64,000 nucleotides of DNA, taken from NCBI RefSeq assembly GCF_010183535.1, contig NC_071328.1, positions 2,232,001-2,296,000 on the forward strand, given 5' to 3'. Below are positions 22,601 to 35,312 of this stretch, piece after piece. Numbering within the stretch: position 1 is the first letter of the stretch; each line of letters opens with the position of its first letter. A model generated the notes under the pieces. The model was not told the origin of the DNA. It saw nothing but the letters and a program-made list of their open reading frames with translations, and made no database searches. This DNA comes from Caenorhabditis remanei (taxonomy: Eukaryota; Nematoda; Chromadorea; Rhabditida; Rhabditidae). The position numbers were made by a program, and so were the translations under genes.

Positions 22601-25260
22601 TTTAGGAATTTCAATCATAATTTTATTGATTTCTAGATTTAAAAAAGTCCTGTTTTTAGGAATTTCAGTCATAATTTTATTGATTTCTAACCCGGGAGGA
22701 TTCAAACCCGCGTCTACTGAAGTAAACCTCAGCCCGTTTATTATAGACTCCTTCACCCTCTGGTCGAAGTGTGTCTAACCGGTTCCGACACAGATAAGAA
22801 TGGTGGGGGAAGTTAATTTCATAAAAAGTACCCTGTTTTTAATAATTTCACTCATAATTTTAATGATTTCTAGGTTTAAAAAAGTTCTGTTTTTAGGAAT
22901 TTCAATCATAATTTTATTGATTTCTAGATTTAAAAAAGTCCTGTTTTAGGAATTTCAGTCATAATTTTATTGATTTCTAACCCGGGAGGATTCAAACCCG
23001 CGTCTACTGAAGTAAACCTCAGCCCGTTTATTATAGACTCCTTCACCCTCTGGTCGAAGTGTGTCTAACCGGTTCCGACACAGATAAGAATGGTGGGGGA
23101 AGTTAATTTCATAAAAAGTACCCTGTTTTTAATAATTTCACTCATAATTTCAATGATTTCTAGTTTTAAAAAGTTCTGTTTTAGGAATTTCAATCATAAT
23201 TTTATTAATTTCTAGATTAAAAAAGTCCTGTTTTTAGGAATTTCAGTCATAATTTTATTGATTTCTAACCCGGGAGGATTCAAACCCGCGTCTACTGAAG
23301 TAAACCTCAGCCCGTTTATTGTAGACTCCTTCACCCTCTGGTCGAAGTGTGTCTAACCGGTTCCGACACAGATAAGAATGGTGGGGGAAGTTAATTTCAT
23401 AAAAAGTACCCTGTTTTTAGGAATTTCAATCATAATTTTAATGATTTCTAGATTTAAAAAAGTCCTGTTTTTAGAAATTTCAATCATAATTTTAATGATT
23501 TCTAGATTTAAAAAAGTCCTGTTTTTAGAAATTTCAATCATAATTTTATTGATTTCTAGATTTAAAAAAGTCCTGTTTTTAGGAATTTCAGTCATAATTT
23601 TATTGATTTCTAACCCGGGAGGATTCAAACCCGCGTCTACTGAAGTAAACCTCAGCCCGTTTATTGTAGACTCCTTCACCCTCTGGTCGAAGTGTGTCTA
23701 ACCGGTTCCGACACAGATAAGAATGGTGGGGGAAGTTAATTTCATAAAAAGTACCCTGTTTTTAGGAATTTCAATCATAATTTTAATGATTTCTAGATTT
23801 AAAAAAGTCCTGTTTTTAGAAATTTCAATCATAATTTTAATGATTTCTAGATTTAAAAAAGTCCTGTTTTTAGAAATTTCAATCATAATTTTATTGATTT
23901 CTAGATTTAAAAAAGTCCTGTTTTTAGGAATTTCAGTCATAATTTATTGATTTCTAACCCGGGAGGATTCAAACCCGCGTCTACTGAAGTAAACCTCAGC
24001 CCGTTTATTGTAGACTCCTTCACCCTCTGGTCGAAGTGTGTCTAACCGGTTCCGACACAGATAAGAATGGTGGGGGAAGTTAATTTCATAAAAAGTACCC
24101 TGTTTTTAGGAATTTCAATCATAATTTTAATGATTTCTAGATTTAAAAAAGTCCTGTTTTTAGAAATTTCAATCATAATTTTAATGATTTCTAGATTTAA
24201 AAAAGTCCTGTTTTTAGGAATTTCAATCATAATTTTATTGATTTCTAGATTTAAAAAAGTCCTGTTTTTAGGAATTTCAGTCATAATTTTATTGATTTCT
24301 AACCCGGGAGGATTCAAACCCGCGTCTACTGAAGTAAACCTCAGCCCGGGTATTATAGACTCCTTCACCCTCTGGTCGAAGTGTGTCTAACCGGTTTCCG
24401 ACACAGATAAGAATGGTGGGGGAAGTTAATTTCATAAAAAGTACCCTGTTTTTAGAAATTTCAATCATAATTTTATTGATTTCTAGGTTTAAAAAAAGCC
24501 CTGTTTTAGGAATTTCAGTCATAATTTTATTGATTTCTAACCCGGGAGGATTCAAACCCGCGTCTACTGAAGTAAACCTCAGCCCGTTTATTGTAGACTC
24601 CTTCACCCTCTGGTCGAAGTGTGTCTAACCGGTTCCGACACAGATAAGAATGGTGGGGGAAGTTAATTTCATAAAAAGTACCCTGTTTTTAGGAATTTCA
24701 ATCATAATTTTAATGATTTCTAGATTTAAAAAAGTCCTGTTTTTAGAAATTTCAATCATAATTTTAATGATTTCTAGATTTAAAAAAGTCCTGTTTTTAG
24801 AAATTTCAATCATAATTTTATTGATTTCTAGATTTAAAAAAGTCCTGTTTTTAGGAATTTCAGTCATAATTTTATTGATTTCTAACCCGGGAGGATTCAA
24901 ACCCGCGTCTACTGAAGTAAACCTCAGCCCGTTTATTGTAGACTCCTTCACCCTCTGGTCGAAGTGTGTCTAAACCGGTTCCGACACAGATAAGAATGGT
25001 GGGGGAAGTTAATTTCATAAAAAGTACCCTGTTTTTAGGAATTTCAATCATAATTTTATTGATTTCTAGATTTAAAAAAGTCCTGTTTTTAGGAATTTCA
25101 GTCATAATTTTATTGATTTCTAACCCGGGAGGATTCAAACCCGCGTCTACTGAAGTAAACCTCAGCCCGTTTATTGTAGACTCCTTCACCCTCTGGTCGA
25201 AGTGTGTCTAACCGGTTCCGACACAGATAAGAATGGTGGGGGAAGTTAATTTCATAAAAA
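19690..25260. repeat. Left higher-order satellite array (345/291/237-bp units)
   Basis: About 17 units, each with a roughly 183-bp spacer plus two to five copies of a 54-bp monomer (TTTCTAGATTTAAAAAAGTC...). Unit starts (GGTGGGGGAAGTTAATTTCA) fall near 19701, 20154, 20499, 20844, 21135, 21480 and so on to 25228. Unit lengths of 345, 291 and 237 bp differ by exact multiples of 54. Because 54 is a multiple of three, long open frames run on both strands, but these are repeat artefacts. The spacer has a tRNA B-box-like GGTTTGAATCC on the minus strand. Confidence 0.95.
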
Positions 25261-28200
25261 GTACCCTGTTTTTAGGAATTTCAATCATAATTTTATTGAT
25301 TTCTAGATTTAAAAAGTCCTGTTTTAGGAATTTCAGTCATAATTTTATTGATTTCTAGATTTAAAAAAGTCCTGTTTTTAGGAATTTCAGTCATAATTTT
25401 ATTGATTTCTAGATTTAAAAAAGTCCTGTTTTTAGGAATTTCAGTCATAATTTTATTGATTTCTAGATTTAAAAAGTCCTGTTTTTAGGAATTTCAGTCA
25501 TAATTTTATTGATTTCTAGATTTAAAAAAGTCCTGTTTTAGGAATTTCAATCATAATTTTATTGATTTCTAGATTTAAAAAAGTCCTGTTTTTAGAAATT
25601 TCAATCATAATTTTATTGATTTCTAGATTTAAAAAAGTCCTGTTTTTAGGAATTTCAGTCATAATTTTATTGATTTCTAGATTTAAAAAAGTCCTGTTTT
25701 AGGAATTTCAATCATAATTTTATTGATTTCTAGATTTAAAAAGTCCTGTTTTTAGGAATTTCAATCATAATTTTATTGATTTTTAGATTTAAAAAAGTCC
25801 TGTTTTTAGGAATTTCAATCATAATTTATTGATTTCTAGATTTAAAAAAGTCCTGTTTTTAGGAATTTCAATCATAATTTTATTGATTTCTAGATTTAAA
25901 AAAGTCCTGTTTTTAGAAATTTCAATCATAATTTTATTGATTTCTAGATTTAAAAAAGTCCTGTTTTTAGGAATTTCAGTCATAATTTTATTGATTTCTA
26001 GATTTAAAAAAGTCCTGTTTTTAGGAATTTCAGTCATAATTTTATTGATTTCTAGATTTAAAAAAGTCCTATTTTTAGGAATTTCAATCATAATTTTATT
26101 GATTTCTAGATTTAAAAAAGTCCTGTTTTTAGAAATTTCAATCATAATTTTATTGATTTCTAGATTTAAAAAAGTCCTGTTTTTAGGAATTTCAGTCATA
26201 ATTTTATTGATTTCTAGATTTAAAAAAGTCCTGTTTTTAGGAATTTCAGTCATAATTTTATTGATTTCTAGATTTAAAAAAGTCCTGTTTTTAGGAATTT
26301 CAGTCATAATTTTATTGATTTCTAGATTTAAAAAGTCCTGTTTTTAGAAATTTCAATCATAATTTTATTGATTTCTAGATTTAAAAAAGTCCTGTTTTTA
26401 GGAATTTCAGTCATAATTTTATTGATTTCTAGATTTAAAAAAGTCCTGTTTTTAGAATTTCAATCATAATTTTATTGATTTCTAGATTTAAAAAAGTCCT
26501 ATTTTTAGGAATTTCAATCATAATTTTATTGATTTCTAGATTTAAAAAAGTCCTGTTTTTAGGAATTTCAATCATAATTTTATTGATTTCTAGATTTAAA
26601 AAAGTCCTGTTTTTAGGAATTTCAGTCATAATTTTATTGATTTCTAGATTTAAAAAAGTCCTGTTTTTAGGAATTTCAGTCATAATTTTATTGATTTCTA
26701 GATTTAAAAAAGTCCTGTTTTTAGGAATTTCAGTCATAATTTATTGATTTCTAGATTTAAAAAAGTCCTGTTTTTAGAAATTTCAAATCATAATTTTATT
26801 GATTTCTAGATTTAAAAAAGTCCTGTTTTTAGGAATTTCAGTCATAATTTTATTGATTTTCTAGATTAAAAAAAGTCCTGTTTTAGAAATTTCAATCATA
26901 ATTTTATTGATTTCTAGATTTAAAAAAGTCCTATTTTAGGAATTTCAATCATAATTTTATTGATTTCTAGATTTAAAAAAGTCCTGTTTTTTAGGAATTT
27001 CAGTCATAATTTTATTGATTTCTAGATTTAAAAAGTCCTGTTTTTAGGAATTTCAGTCATAATTTTATTGATTTCTAGATTTAAAAAAGTCCTATTTTTA
27101 GGAATTTCAATCATAATTTTATTGATTTCTAGATTTAAAAAAGTCCTGTTTTAGGAATTTCAGTCATAATTTATTGATTTCTAGATTTAAAAAAGTCCTA
27201 TTTTTAGGAATTTCAATCATAATTTTATTGATTTCTAGATTTAAAAAAGTCCTGTTTTAGGAATTTCAATCATAATTTTATTGATTTCTAGATTTAAAAA
27301 AGTCCTGTTTTTTAGGAATTTCAATCATAATTTATTGATTCTAGATTTAAAAAGTCCTATTTTAGGAATTCTCAATCATAATTTATTTGATTCCTAGATT
27401 TAAAAAAGTCCTGTATTTAGGAATTTCAATCATAATTTTATTGATTTTCTAGATTTAAAAAGTCTATTTTTAGGAATTTCAATCATAATTTTATTGATTC
27501 TAGATTTAAAAAAGTCTCTGTTTTTTAGGAATTTCATTCATAATTTCATTGATTTCTAGATTTAAAAAGTCCTATTTTAGGAATATTCAATCATAATTTT
27601 ATTGATTCTAGATTTAAAAAGTCCTAGTTTTTAGGGATTCAGTCATAATTTTATTGATGTCTAGTCTTTAAAAAAGTCCTAGTTTTAGGAATTTCATTCA
27701 TAATTTATTGATTTCTAGATTTAAAAAGTCCCTTATTTTAGGAATTTCAAGTCATAATTTTACTTGATTTCTAGATTTAAAAAGTCCATTTTTTAGGAAT
27801 TTCAATCATAATTTTATTGATTTCTAGATTTAAAAAAGTCTCTAGTTTTTAGGGAGAATTTTCAATCATAGTTTATTGATTTCTAGATTAAAAAAGTCCT
27901 ATTTTAGGAATTTCAATCATAATTTATTGATTTCTAGATTTAAAAAAGTCTGTTTAGGAATTTCAATCATAATTTTATTGATTTCTAGATTTAAAAAGTC
28001 CTATTTTTAGGAATTTCAATCATAATTTTATTGATTTCTAGATTTAAAAAAGTCCTGTTTTTAGGAATTTCATCATAATTTTATGATTTCTAGATTTAAA
28101 AAGTCTGTTTTAGGAATTTCAGTCATAATTTATTGATTTCTAGATTAAAAAAGTCCTATTTTAGGAATTTCAATCATAATTTTATTGATTTCTAGATTTA

Positions 28201-29183
28201 AAAAAGTCCTATTTTTAGGAATTTCAATCATAATTTATTGATTCTAGATTTAAAAAAGTCCTATTGTTAGGAATTTCAATCAATTTATTGATTCTAGATT
28301 AAAAAGTCCTGTTTTAGGAATTTCAATCATAATTTATTGATTTCTAGATTTAAAAAAGTCCTATTTTTAGGATTTCAATCATAATTTTATTGATTCTAGA
28401 TTTAAAAAGTCCTTTTTAGGAATTTCAGTCATAATTTTATTGATTTCTAGATTTAAAAAAGTCCTATTTTTAGGAATTTCAGTCATAATTTATTGATTTC
28501 TAGATTTAAAAAAGTCCTTTTTAGGAATTTCAATCATAATTTATTGATTTCTAGATTTAAAAAAGTCCTGTTTTTAGGAATTTCATCATAATTTTATTGA
28601 TTTTAGATTTAAAAAAGTCCTTTTTAGGAATTTCAATCATAATTTTATTGATTTCTAGATTTAAAAAGTCCTGTTTTTAGGAATTCAGTCATAATTTTAT
28701 TGATTTCTAGATTTAAAAAAGTCCTATTTTTAGGAATTTCAATCATAATTTTATTGATTTCTAGATTTAAAAAAGTCTGTTTTTAGGAATTCAGTCATAA
28801 TTTATTGATTTTAGATTTAAAAAAGTCCTATTTTAGGAATTTCAATCATAATTTTATTGATTCTAGATTTAAAAAAGTCCTATTTTAGGAATTTCAATCA
28901 TAATTTTTGTTTAGATTTAAAAAAGTCCATTTTTAGGAATTTCAGTCATAATTTATTGATTTCTAGATTTAAAAAGTCCTGTTTTAGGAATTTCAGTCAT
29001 AATTTTATTGATTTCTAGATTTAAAAAAGTCTTTTTAGGAATTTCAATCATAATTTATTGATTTCTAGATTTAAAAAAGTCCTATTTTTAGGAATTTCAA
29101 TCATAATTTTATTGATTCTAGATTAAAAAAGTCCTATTTTTAGGAATTTCACATAATTTTATGATTTCTAGATTAAAAAAGTC
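25261..29183. repeat. Pure 54-bp satellite array, left of gap
   Basis: About 73 tandem monomers without spacer. Dominant variants are TAGATTTAAAAAA, TTTTTAGGAATTTC and TTTTATTGATTT. From about 27300 onward many monomers carry single-base losses or gains, mainly in homopolymers, which looks like unpolished long-read sequence. Confidence 0.95.
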
Positions 29184-29283
29184 NNNNNNNNNNNNNNNNN
29201 NNNNNNNNNNNNNNNNNNNNNNNNNNNNNNNNNNNNNNNNNNNNNNNNNNNNNNNNNNNNNNNNNNNNNNNNNNNNNNNNNNN
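29184..29283. other. Assembly gap (100 N)
   Basis: Exactly 100 undetermined bases inside the satellite. A round 100 is the usual placeholder for a gap of unknown size, so true array length is unknown. Confidence 0.98.
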
Positions 29284-32200
29284 ATTTCTAGGTTTAAAAA
29301 GTCCTGTTTTTAGAAATTTCAATCATAATTTTAATGATTTCTAGGTTTAAAAAAGTCCTGTTTTTAAATTTCAGTCATAATTTAATGATTTCTAGGTTTA
29401 AAAAGTCCTGTTTTTAGAAATTTCAGTCATAATTTTAATGATTTCTAGGTTTAAAAAAGTCCTGTTTTAGAAATTCAATCATAATTTTAATGATTTCTAG
29501 GTTTAAAAAGTCCTTTTTAGAAATTTCAGTCATAATTTTAATGATTTCTAGGTTTTAAAAAAGTCCTGTTTTTAGAAATTTCAGTCATAATTTTAATGAT
29601 TTCTAGGTTTAAAAAGTCCTGTTTTTAGAAATTTCAATCATAATTTTAATGATTTCTAGGTTTAAAAAGTCCTGTTTTTAGAATTTCAGTCATAATTTTA
29701 ATGATTTCTAGGTTTAAAAAAGTCCTGTTTTTAGAAAATTCAATCATAATTTAATGATTTCTAGGTTTAAAAAGTCCTGTTTTTAGAAATTTCAATCATA
29801 ATTTTAATGATTTCTAGGTTTAAAAAAGTCCTGTTTTTAGAAATTTCAGTCATAATTTAATGATTTCTAGGTTTAAAAAGTCCTTGTTAGAAATTTCAGT
29901 CATAATTTTAATGATTTCTAGGTTTAAAAAAGTCCTTTTTTAGAAATTTCAATCATAATTTTAATGATTTCTAGGTTTAAAAAAGTCCTGTTTTTAGAAA
30001 TTTCAGTCATAATTTTAATGATTTCTAGGTTTAAAAAAGCCTGTTTTTAGAAATTTCAGTCAGTATAATTTAATGATTTAGGTTTAAAAAAGTCCTGTTT
30101 TTAGAAATTTCAATCATAATTTAATGATTTCTAGGTTTAAAAAGTCCTGTTTTTAGAAATTTCAGTCATAATTTTAATGATTTCTAGGTTTAAAAAAGTC
30201 CTGTTTTTAGAAATTTCAGTCATAATTTTAATGATTTCTAGGTTTAAAAAAGTCCTGTTTTTAGAAATTTCAATCATAATTTTAATGATTTCTAGGTTTA
30301 AAAAAGTCCTGTTTTTAGAAATTTCAGTCATAATTTTAATGATTTCTAGGTTTAAAAAGTCCTGTTTTTAGAAATTTCAGTCTAATTTAATGATTTCTAG
30401 TTTAAAAAAAGTCCTGTTTTTAGAAATTTCAATCATAATTTTAATGATTTCTAGGTTTAAAAAAGTCCTGTTTTTAGAAATTTCAATCATAATTTTAATG
30501 ATTTCTAGGTTTAAAAAAGTCCTGTTTTTAGAAATTCAGTCATAATTTTAATGATTTCTAGGTTTAAAAAAGTCCTGTTTTTAGAAATTTCAATCATAAT
30601 TTTAATGATTCTAGGTTTAAAAAAGTCCTGTTTTAGAAATTTCAGTCATAATTTTATGATTTCTAGGTTTAAAAAGTCCTGTTTTTAAGAATTTCAGTCA
30701 TAATTTTAATGATTTCTAGGTTAAAAAAGTCCTGTTTTTAGAAATTTCAATCATAATTTAATGATTTCTAGGTTTAAAAAGTCCTGTTTTTAGAAATTTC
30801 AGTCATAATTTTAATGATTTCTAGGTTTAAAAAAGTCCTGTTTTTAGAAATTTCAATCATAATTTTAATGATCTAGGTTTAAAAAAGTCCTGTGTTTTAG
30901 AAATTTCAATCATAATTTTAATGATTTCTAGGTTTAAAAAAGTCCTGTTTTTAGAAATTTCAGTCATAATTTAATGATTTCTAGGTTTAAAAAAGTCCTG
31001 TTTTTAGAAATTTCAGTCATAATTTTAATGATTTCTAGGTTTAAAAAAAGTCCTGTTTTTTAGAAATTTCAATCATAATTTTAATGATTTCTAGGTTTAA
31101 AAAAGTCCTGTTTTTAGAAATTTCAGTCTAATTTTAATGATTCTAGGTTTAAAAAAGTCCTGTTTTTAGAAATTTCAATCATAATTTTAATGATTTCTAG
31201 GTTTAAAAAAGTCCTGTTTTAGAAATTTCAGTCATAATTTTAATGATTTCTAGGTTTAAAAAAGTCCTGTTTTTAGAAATTTCAGTCATACTTTTAATGA
31301 TTTCTAGGTTTTAAAAAAGTCCTGTTTTTAGAAATTTCAATCATAATTTTAATGATTTCTAGGTTTAAAAAAGTCCGTTTTTTAGAAATTTCAATCATAA
31401 TTTAATGATTTCTAGGTTTAAAAAGTCCTGTTTTTAGAAATTTCAGTCATAATTTTAATGATTTCTAGGTTTAAAAAAGTCCTGTTTTTAGAAATTTCAA
31501 TCATAATTTTAATGATTTCTAGGTTTAAAAAAGTCCTGTTTTTAGAAATTTCAGTCATAATTTTAATGATTTCTAGGTTTAAAAAGTCCTGTTTTTAGAA
31601 ATTTCAGTCATAATTTTAATGATTTCTAGGTTTAAAAAGTCCTGTTTTTAGAAATTTCAGTCATAATTTTAATGATTTCTAGGTTTAAAAAGTCCTGTTT
31701 TTAGAAATTCAGTCATAATTTTAATGATTTCTAGGTTTAAAAAGTCCTGTTTTAGAAATTTCAGTCATAATTTTAATGATTTCTAGGTTAAAAAGTCCTG
31801 TTTTAGAAATTTCAGTCATAATTTTAATGATCTAGGTTTAAAAGTCCTGTTTTTAGAAATTTCAGTCATAATTTTAATGATTTCTAGGTTTAAAAAGTCC
31901 TGTTTTTAGAAATTTCAGTCATATTTTAATGATTTCTAGGTTAAAAAAGTCCTGTTTTAGAAAATTTCAGTCATAATTTTAATGATTTCTAGGTTTAAAA
32001 AAGTCCTGTTTTTAGAAATTCAGTCATAATTTTAATGATTTCTAGGTTTAAAAAAGTCCTGTTTTTTAGAAATTTCAGTCATAATTTTAATGATTTCTAG
32101 GTTTAAAAAAGTCCTGTTTTTAGAAATTTTTCAATCATAATTTTTAATGATTTCTAGGTTTAAAAAGTCCTGTTTTTAGAAATTTCAGTCATAATTTTAA

Positions 32201-32365
32201 TGATTTCTAGGTTAAAAAGTTCCTGTTTTTAGAAATTTCAGTCATAATTTTAATGATTTCTAGGTTTAAAAAAGTCCTGTTTTTAGAAATTTCAATCATA
32301 ATTTTATTGATTTCTAGGTTTAAAAAAGTCCTGTTTTTAGAAATTTCGGTCATAATTTTATTGAT
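29284..32365. repeat. Pure 54-bp satellite array, right of gap
   Basis: About 57 monomers of the same satellite but a different variant set: TAGGTTTAAAAA, TTTTTAGAAATTTC and TTTTAATGATTT dominate instead of the left-side forms. Scattered homopolymer indels persist to about 32220. Confidence 0.95.
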
Positions 32366-33870
32366 TTCTAACCCGGGAGGATTCAAACCCGCGTCTACTG
32401 AAGTAAACCTCAGCCCGTTTATTATAGACTCCTTCACCCTCTGGTCGAAGTGTGTCTAACCGGTTCCGACACAGATAAGAATGGTGGGGGAAGTTAATTT
32501 CATAAAAAGTACCCTGTTTTTAATAATTTCACTCATAATTTTAATGATTTCTAGGTTTAAAAAAGTCCTGTTTTTAGGAATTTCAGACATAATTTTATTG
32601 ATTTCTAGGTTTAAAAAAGTCCTGTTTTTAGAAATTTCAGACATAATTTTATTGATTTCTAACCCGGGAGGATTCAAACCCGCGTCTACTGAAGTAAACC
32701 TCAGCCCGTTTATTGTAGACTCCTTCACCCTCTGGTCGAAGTGTGTCTAACCGGTTCCGACACAGATAAGAATGGTGGGGGAAGTTAATTTCATAAAAAG
32801 TACCCTGTTTTTAATAATTTCACTCATAATTTTAATGATTTCTAGGTTTAAAAAAGTCCTGTTTTTAGGAATTTCAATCATAATTTTATTGATTTCTAGG
32901 TTTAAAAAAGTCCTGTTTTTAGAAATTTCAGTCATAATTTTAATGATTTCTAGGTTTAAAAAAGTCCTGTTTTTAGAAATTTCAATCATAATTTTATTGA
33001 TTTCTAGGTTTAAAAAAGTCCTGTTTTTAGAAATTTCGGTCATAATTTTATTGATTCTAACCCGGGAGGATTCAACCCGCGTCTACTGAAGTAAACCTCA
33101 GCCCGTTTATTATAGACTCCTTCACCCTCTGGTCGAAGTGTGTCTAACCGGTTCCGACACAGATAAGAATGGTGGGGGAAGTTAATTTCATAAAAAGTAC
33201 CCTGTTTTTAATAATTTCACTCATAATTTTAATGATTTCTAGGTTTAAAAAAGTCCTGTTTTTAGAAATTTCAGACATAATTTTATTGATTTCTAGGTTT
33301 AAAAAAGTCCTGTTTTTAGAAATTTCAGACATAATTTTATTGATTTCTAACCCGGGAGGATTCAAACCCGCGTCTACTGAAGTAACCTCAGCCCGTTTAT
33401 TATAGACTCCTTCACCCTCTGGTCGAAGTGTGTCTAACCGGTTCCGACACAGATAAGAATGGTGGGGGAAGTTAATTTCATAAAAAGTACCCTGTTTTAG
33501 AAATTTCAATCATAATTTTATTGATTTCTAGGTTTAAAAAAGTCCTGTTTTTAGAAATTTCAATCATAATTTTATTGTTTTCTAGGTTTAAAAAAGTCCT
33601 GTTTTTAGGAATTTCAGTCATAATTTTATTGATTTCTAGATTTAAAAAAGTCCTGTTTTTAGGAATTCCAGTCATAATTTTATTGATTTCTAGATTTAAA
33701 AAAGTCCTGTTTTTAGGAATTTCGGTCATAATTTTATTGATTTCTAACCCGGGAGGATTCAAACCCGCGTCTACTGAAGTAAACCTCAGCCCGTTTATTG
33801 TAGACTCCTTCACCCTCTGGTCGAAGTGTGTCTAACCGGTTCCGACACAGATAAGAATGGTGGGGGAAGT
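32366..33870. repeat. Right higher-order satellite array
   Basis: Five spacer-containing units (GGTGGGGGAAGTTAATTTCA-type starts near 32482, 32773, 33170, 33464, and a cut one at 33857). Spacers are almost identical to those in the left array although more than 7 kb of pure monomer lies between. The array ends abruptly at about 33870 within a unit start. Confidence 0.95.
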
Positions 33871-34517
33871 CAAAGTTAAGAGCGATTAAGTATCTCGATT
33901 CTAGGGTTTTTAACTTACGTCTATCAAGTTGATCGTCATTCGATTCGTCTTGATCCATTAATTTCTCGTCCACCGTTTCTTGCACTCGACCGTTTCCTAT
34001 GTATCAAGCCGGTCGGTTTGCTCTTCATGCACTGTGCTTTAGCACTGAAAAAGAAAACATTAGATCATAAACGAACTGAGAGAATAGGGAATATATGTAC
34101 AAGATAAATCATGGTTATGTGGATATCTCAAAGATGGCCAAAAAAGAGAAGATAGAAGAGTCACCATCCAGTACGGAAAGATGGTGGACGACTGAGCCAA
34201 GAAGATGATGATGAGGAGACTGTGGGCCAGTGGGCGGAGTCCAGCAGCCATCTGGTGGTCTAAGTGATTTCTCATGGAGATAAGTGAGCAGGTGGTTTGT
34301 GTTAACAGTAATAAGACAATAGGAAAATTCAAATGAGTGACAGCCATCTGGCAAAGGACAGGTGGGTCCCCCTCTTATCCTACCGTTCAAGGTTCCAAGT
34401 TTCCCCCAAAGTCATCCGTTTGGACCGATTTCCCAAAGAGATAAGGAGGCAGATGGTAAGACGTGAAAAAAAGCCTCTGACAATATACCGGGAGAGACAA
34501 TGTGTAAATTAGTTGAC
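33871..34517. other. Intergenic, no gene recognised
   Basis: Unique sequence right of the satellite. Short open frames exist on the minus strand (34060-34390) but show no recognisable domain and no consistent exon chain. Confidence 0.4.
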
Positions 34518-34525
34518 ATGTCTAG

Positions 34526-34971
34526 TAGAGTTGCGCGGAAGTGATTTTTTCAAAAACGGAAGTCGAAAGTCGGAAGTAAACTTTTTGAAAACGGAAGTCG
34601 GAAGTCGGAAGTCAGAAGTGAAAAAATGCCCGGAAGTCGGATGTCGGAAGTCGGAAGTCGGAAGTAGATTTCTTCGCAAAGATTTGAAAACTCCAAAAGA
34701 AAATATCATGAAATTCACAAAAATCAGTGAGAAACTAGTTTTTGGCTGAAGAAAAGCTTATTTTTTGTCCTTTTAGACCATTTTTCCTTGTATTTCTGAG
34801 AAATTTACTTTTCCTAATCTCCACTCTTATGAAATGACGGAAGTCGGAAGTGAAACTCCAAATCCGAAAGTCGGAAGTCGGAAGTAACATTTTGAAAACG
34901 GAAGTCGGAAGTCGGAAGTCAAAAAATGCCCGGAAGTCGGAAGTCGGAAGTCGGAATTCCGCGCAACTCTG
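34526..34971. mobile_element. hAT-like MITE, copy B
   Basis: Termini AGAGTTGCGCGGAA (34527-34540) and exact complement (34957-34970). Flanking direct repeats ATGTCTAG (34518-34525) and ATGTCTAC (34972-34979) match in 7 of 8 positions. CGGAAGT units fill both ends. The core (about 34680-34840) is homologous to that of copies A and C. Confidence 0.85.
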
Positions 34972-35312
34972 ATGTCTACGTTGAAAAATGGATATTTCTA
35001 TGTTGAAAAATGGATATTTTTCGGTTTTCTAAAAGAATTTTTTGAATATTTAAGGGAAAATACTTTCATTTATTCGATGCAACTATCACTGGCGATATAC
35101 AGTGTACTGTGCTCGCATTTTTTTCTCCCGACTTATTATTACATGTTGCTGAAAATTGCCGATTTTTGAAATCGACAATTGCCGGATTGCGAAATTTTCT
35201 GTAAATTTTCCAAAAAAAAAGTTTCAAAAAAAAGGTAAAATTTATTTTATCATTTCACCATGAGTAATCTCCCTATTATACAAAAAAACCATTCAATTTC
35301 AAAATGAAAAAT

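Noticed and set aside
25261..29183. Regular repeats considered as a CRISPR-like array
   Set aside because: Monomers are contiguous with no unique spacers, and the genome is animal; it is a satellite.
19678..33813. Many open frames on both strands encoding 18-residue repeats (ISRFKKVLFL... / NKIMIEIPKN...)
   Set aside because: They arise because the 54-bp satellite monomer is a multiple of three and lacks stops. Both strands are open at once, no start context or domain exists, and frames break at array indels.
34060..34390. Overlapping minus-strand open frames of about 90 codons right of the satellite
   Set aside because: Two frames overlap each other, no domain is recognised and no splice chain connects them to a neighbour.
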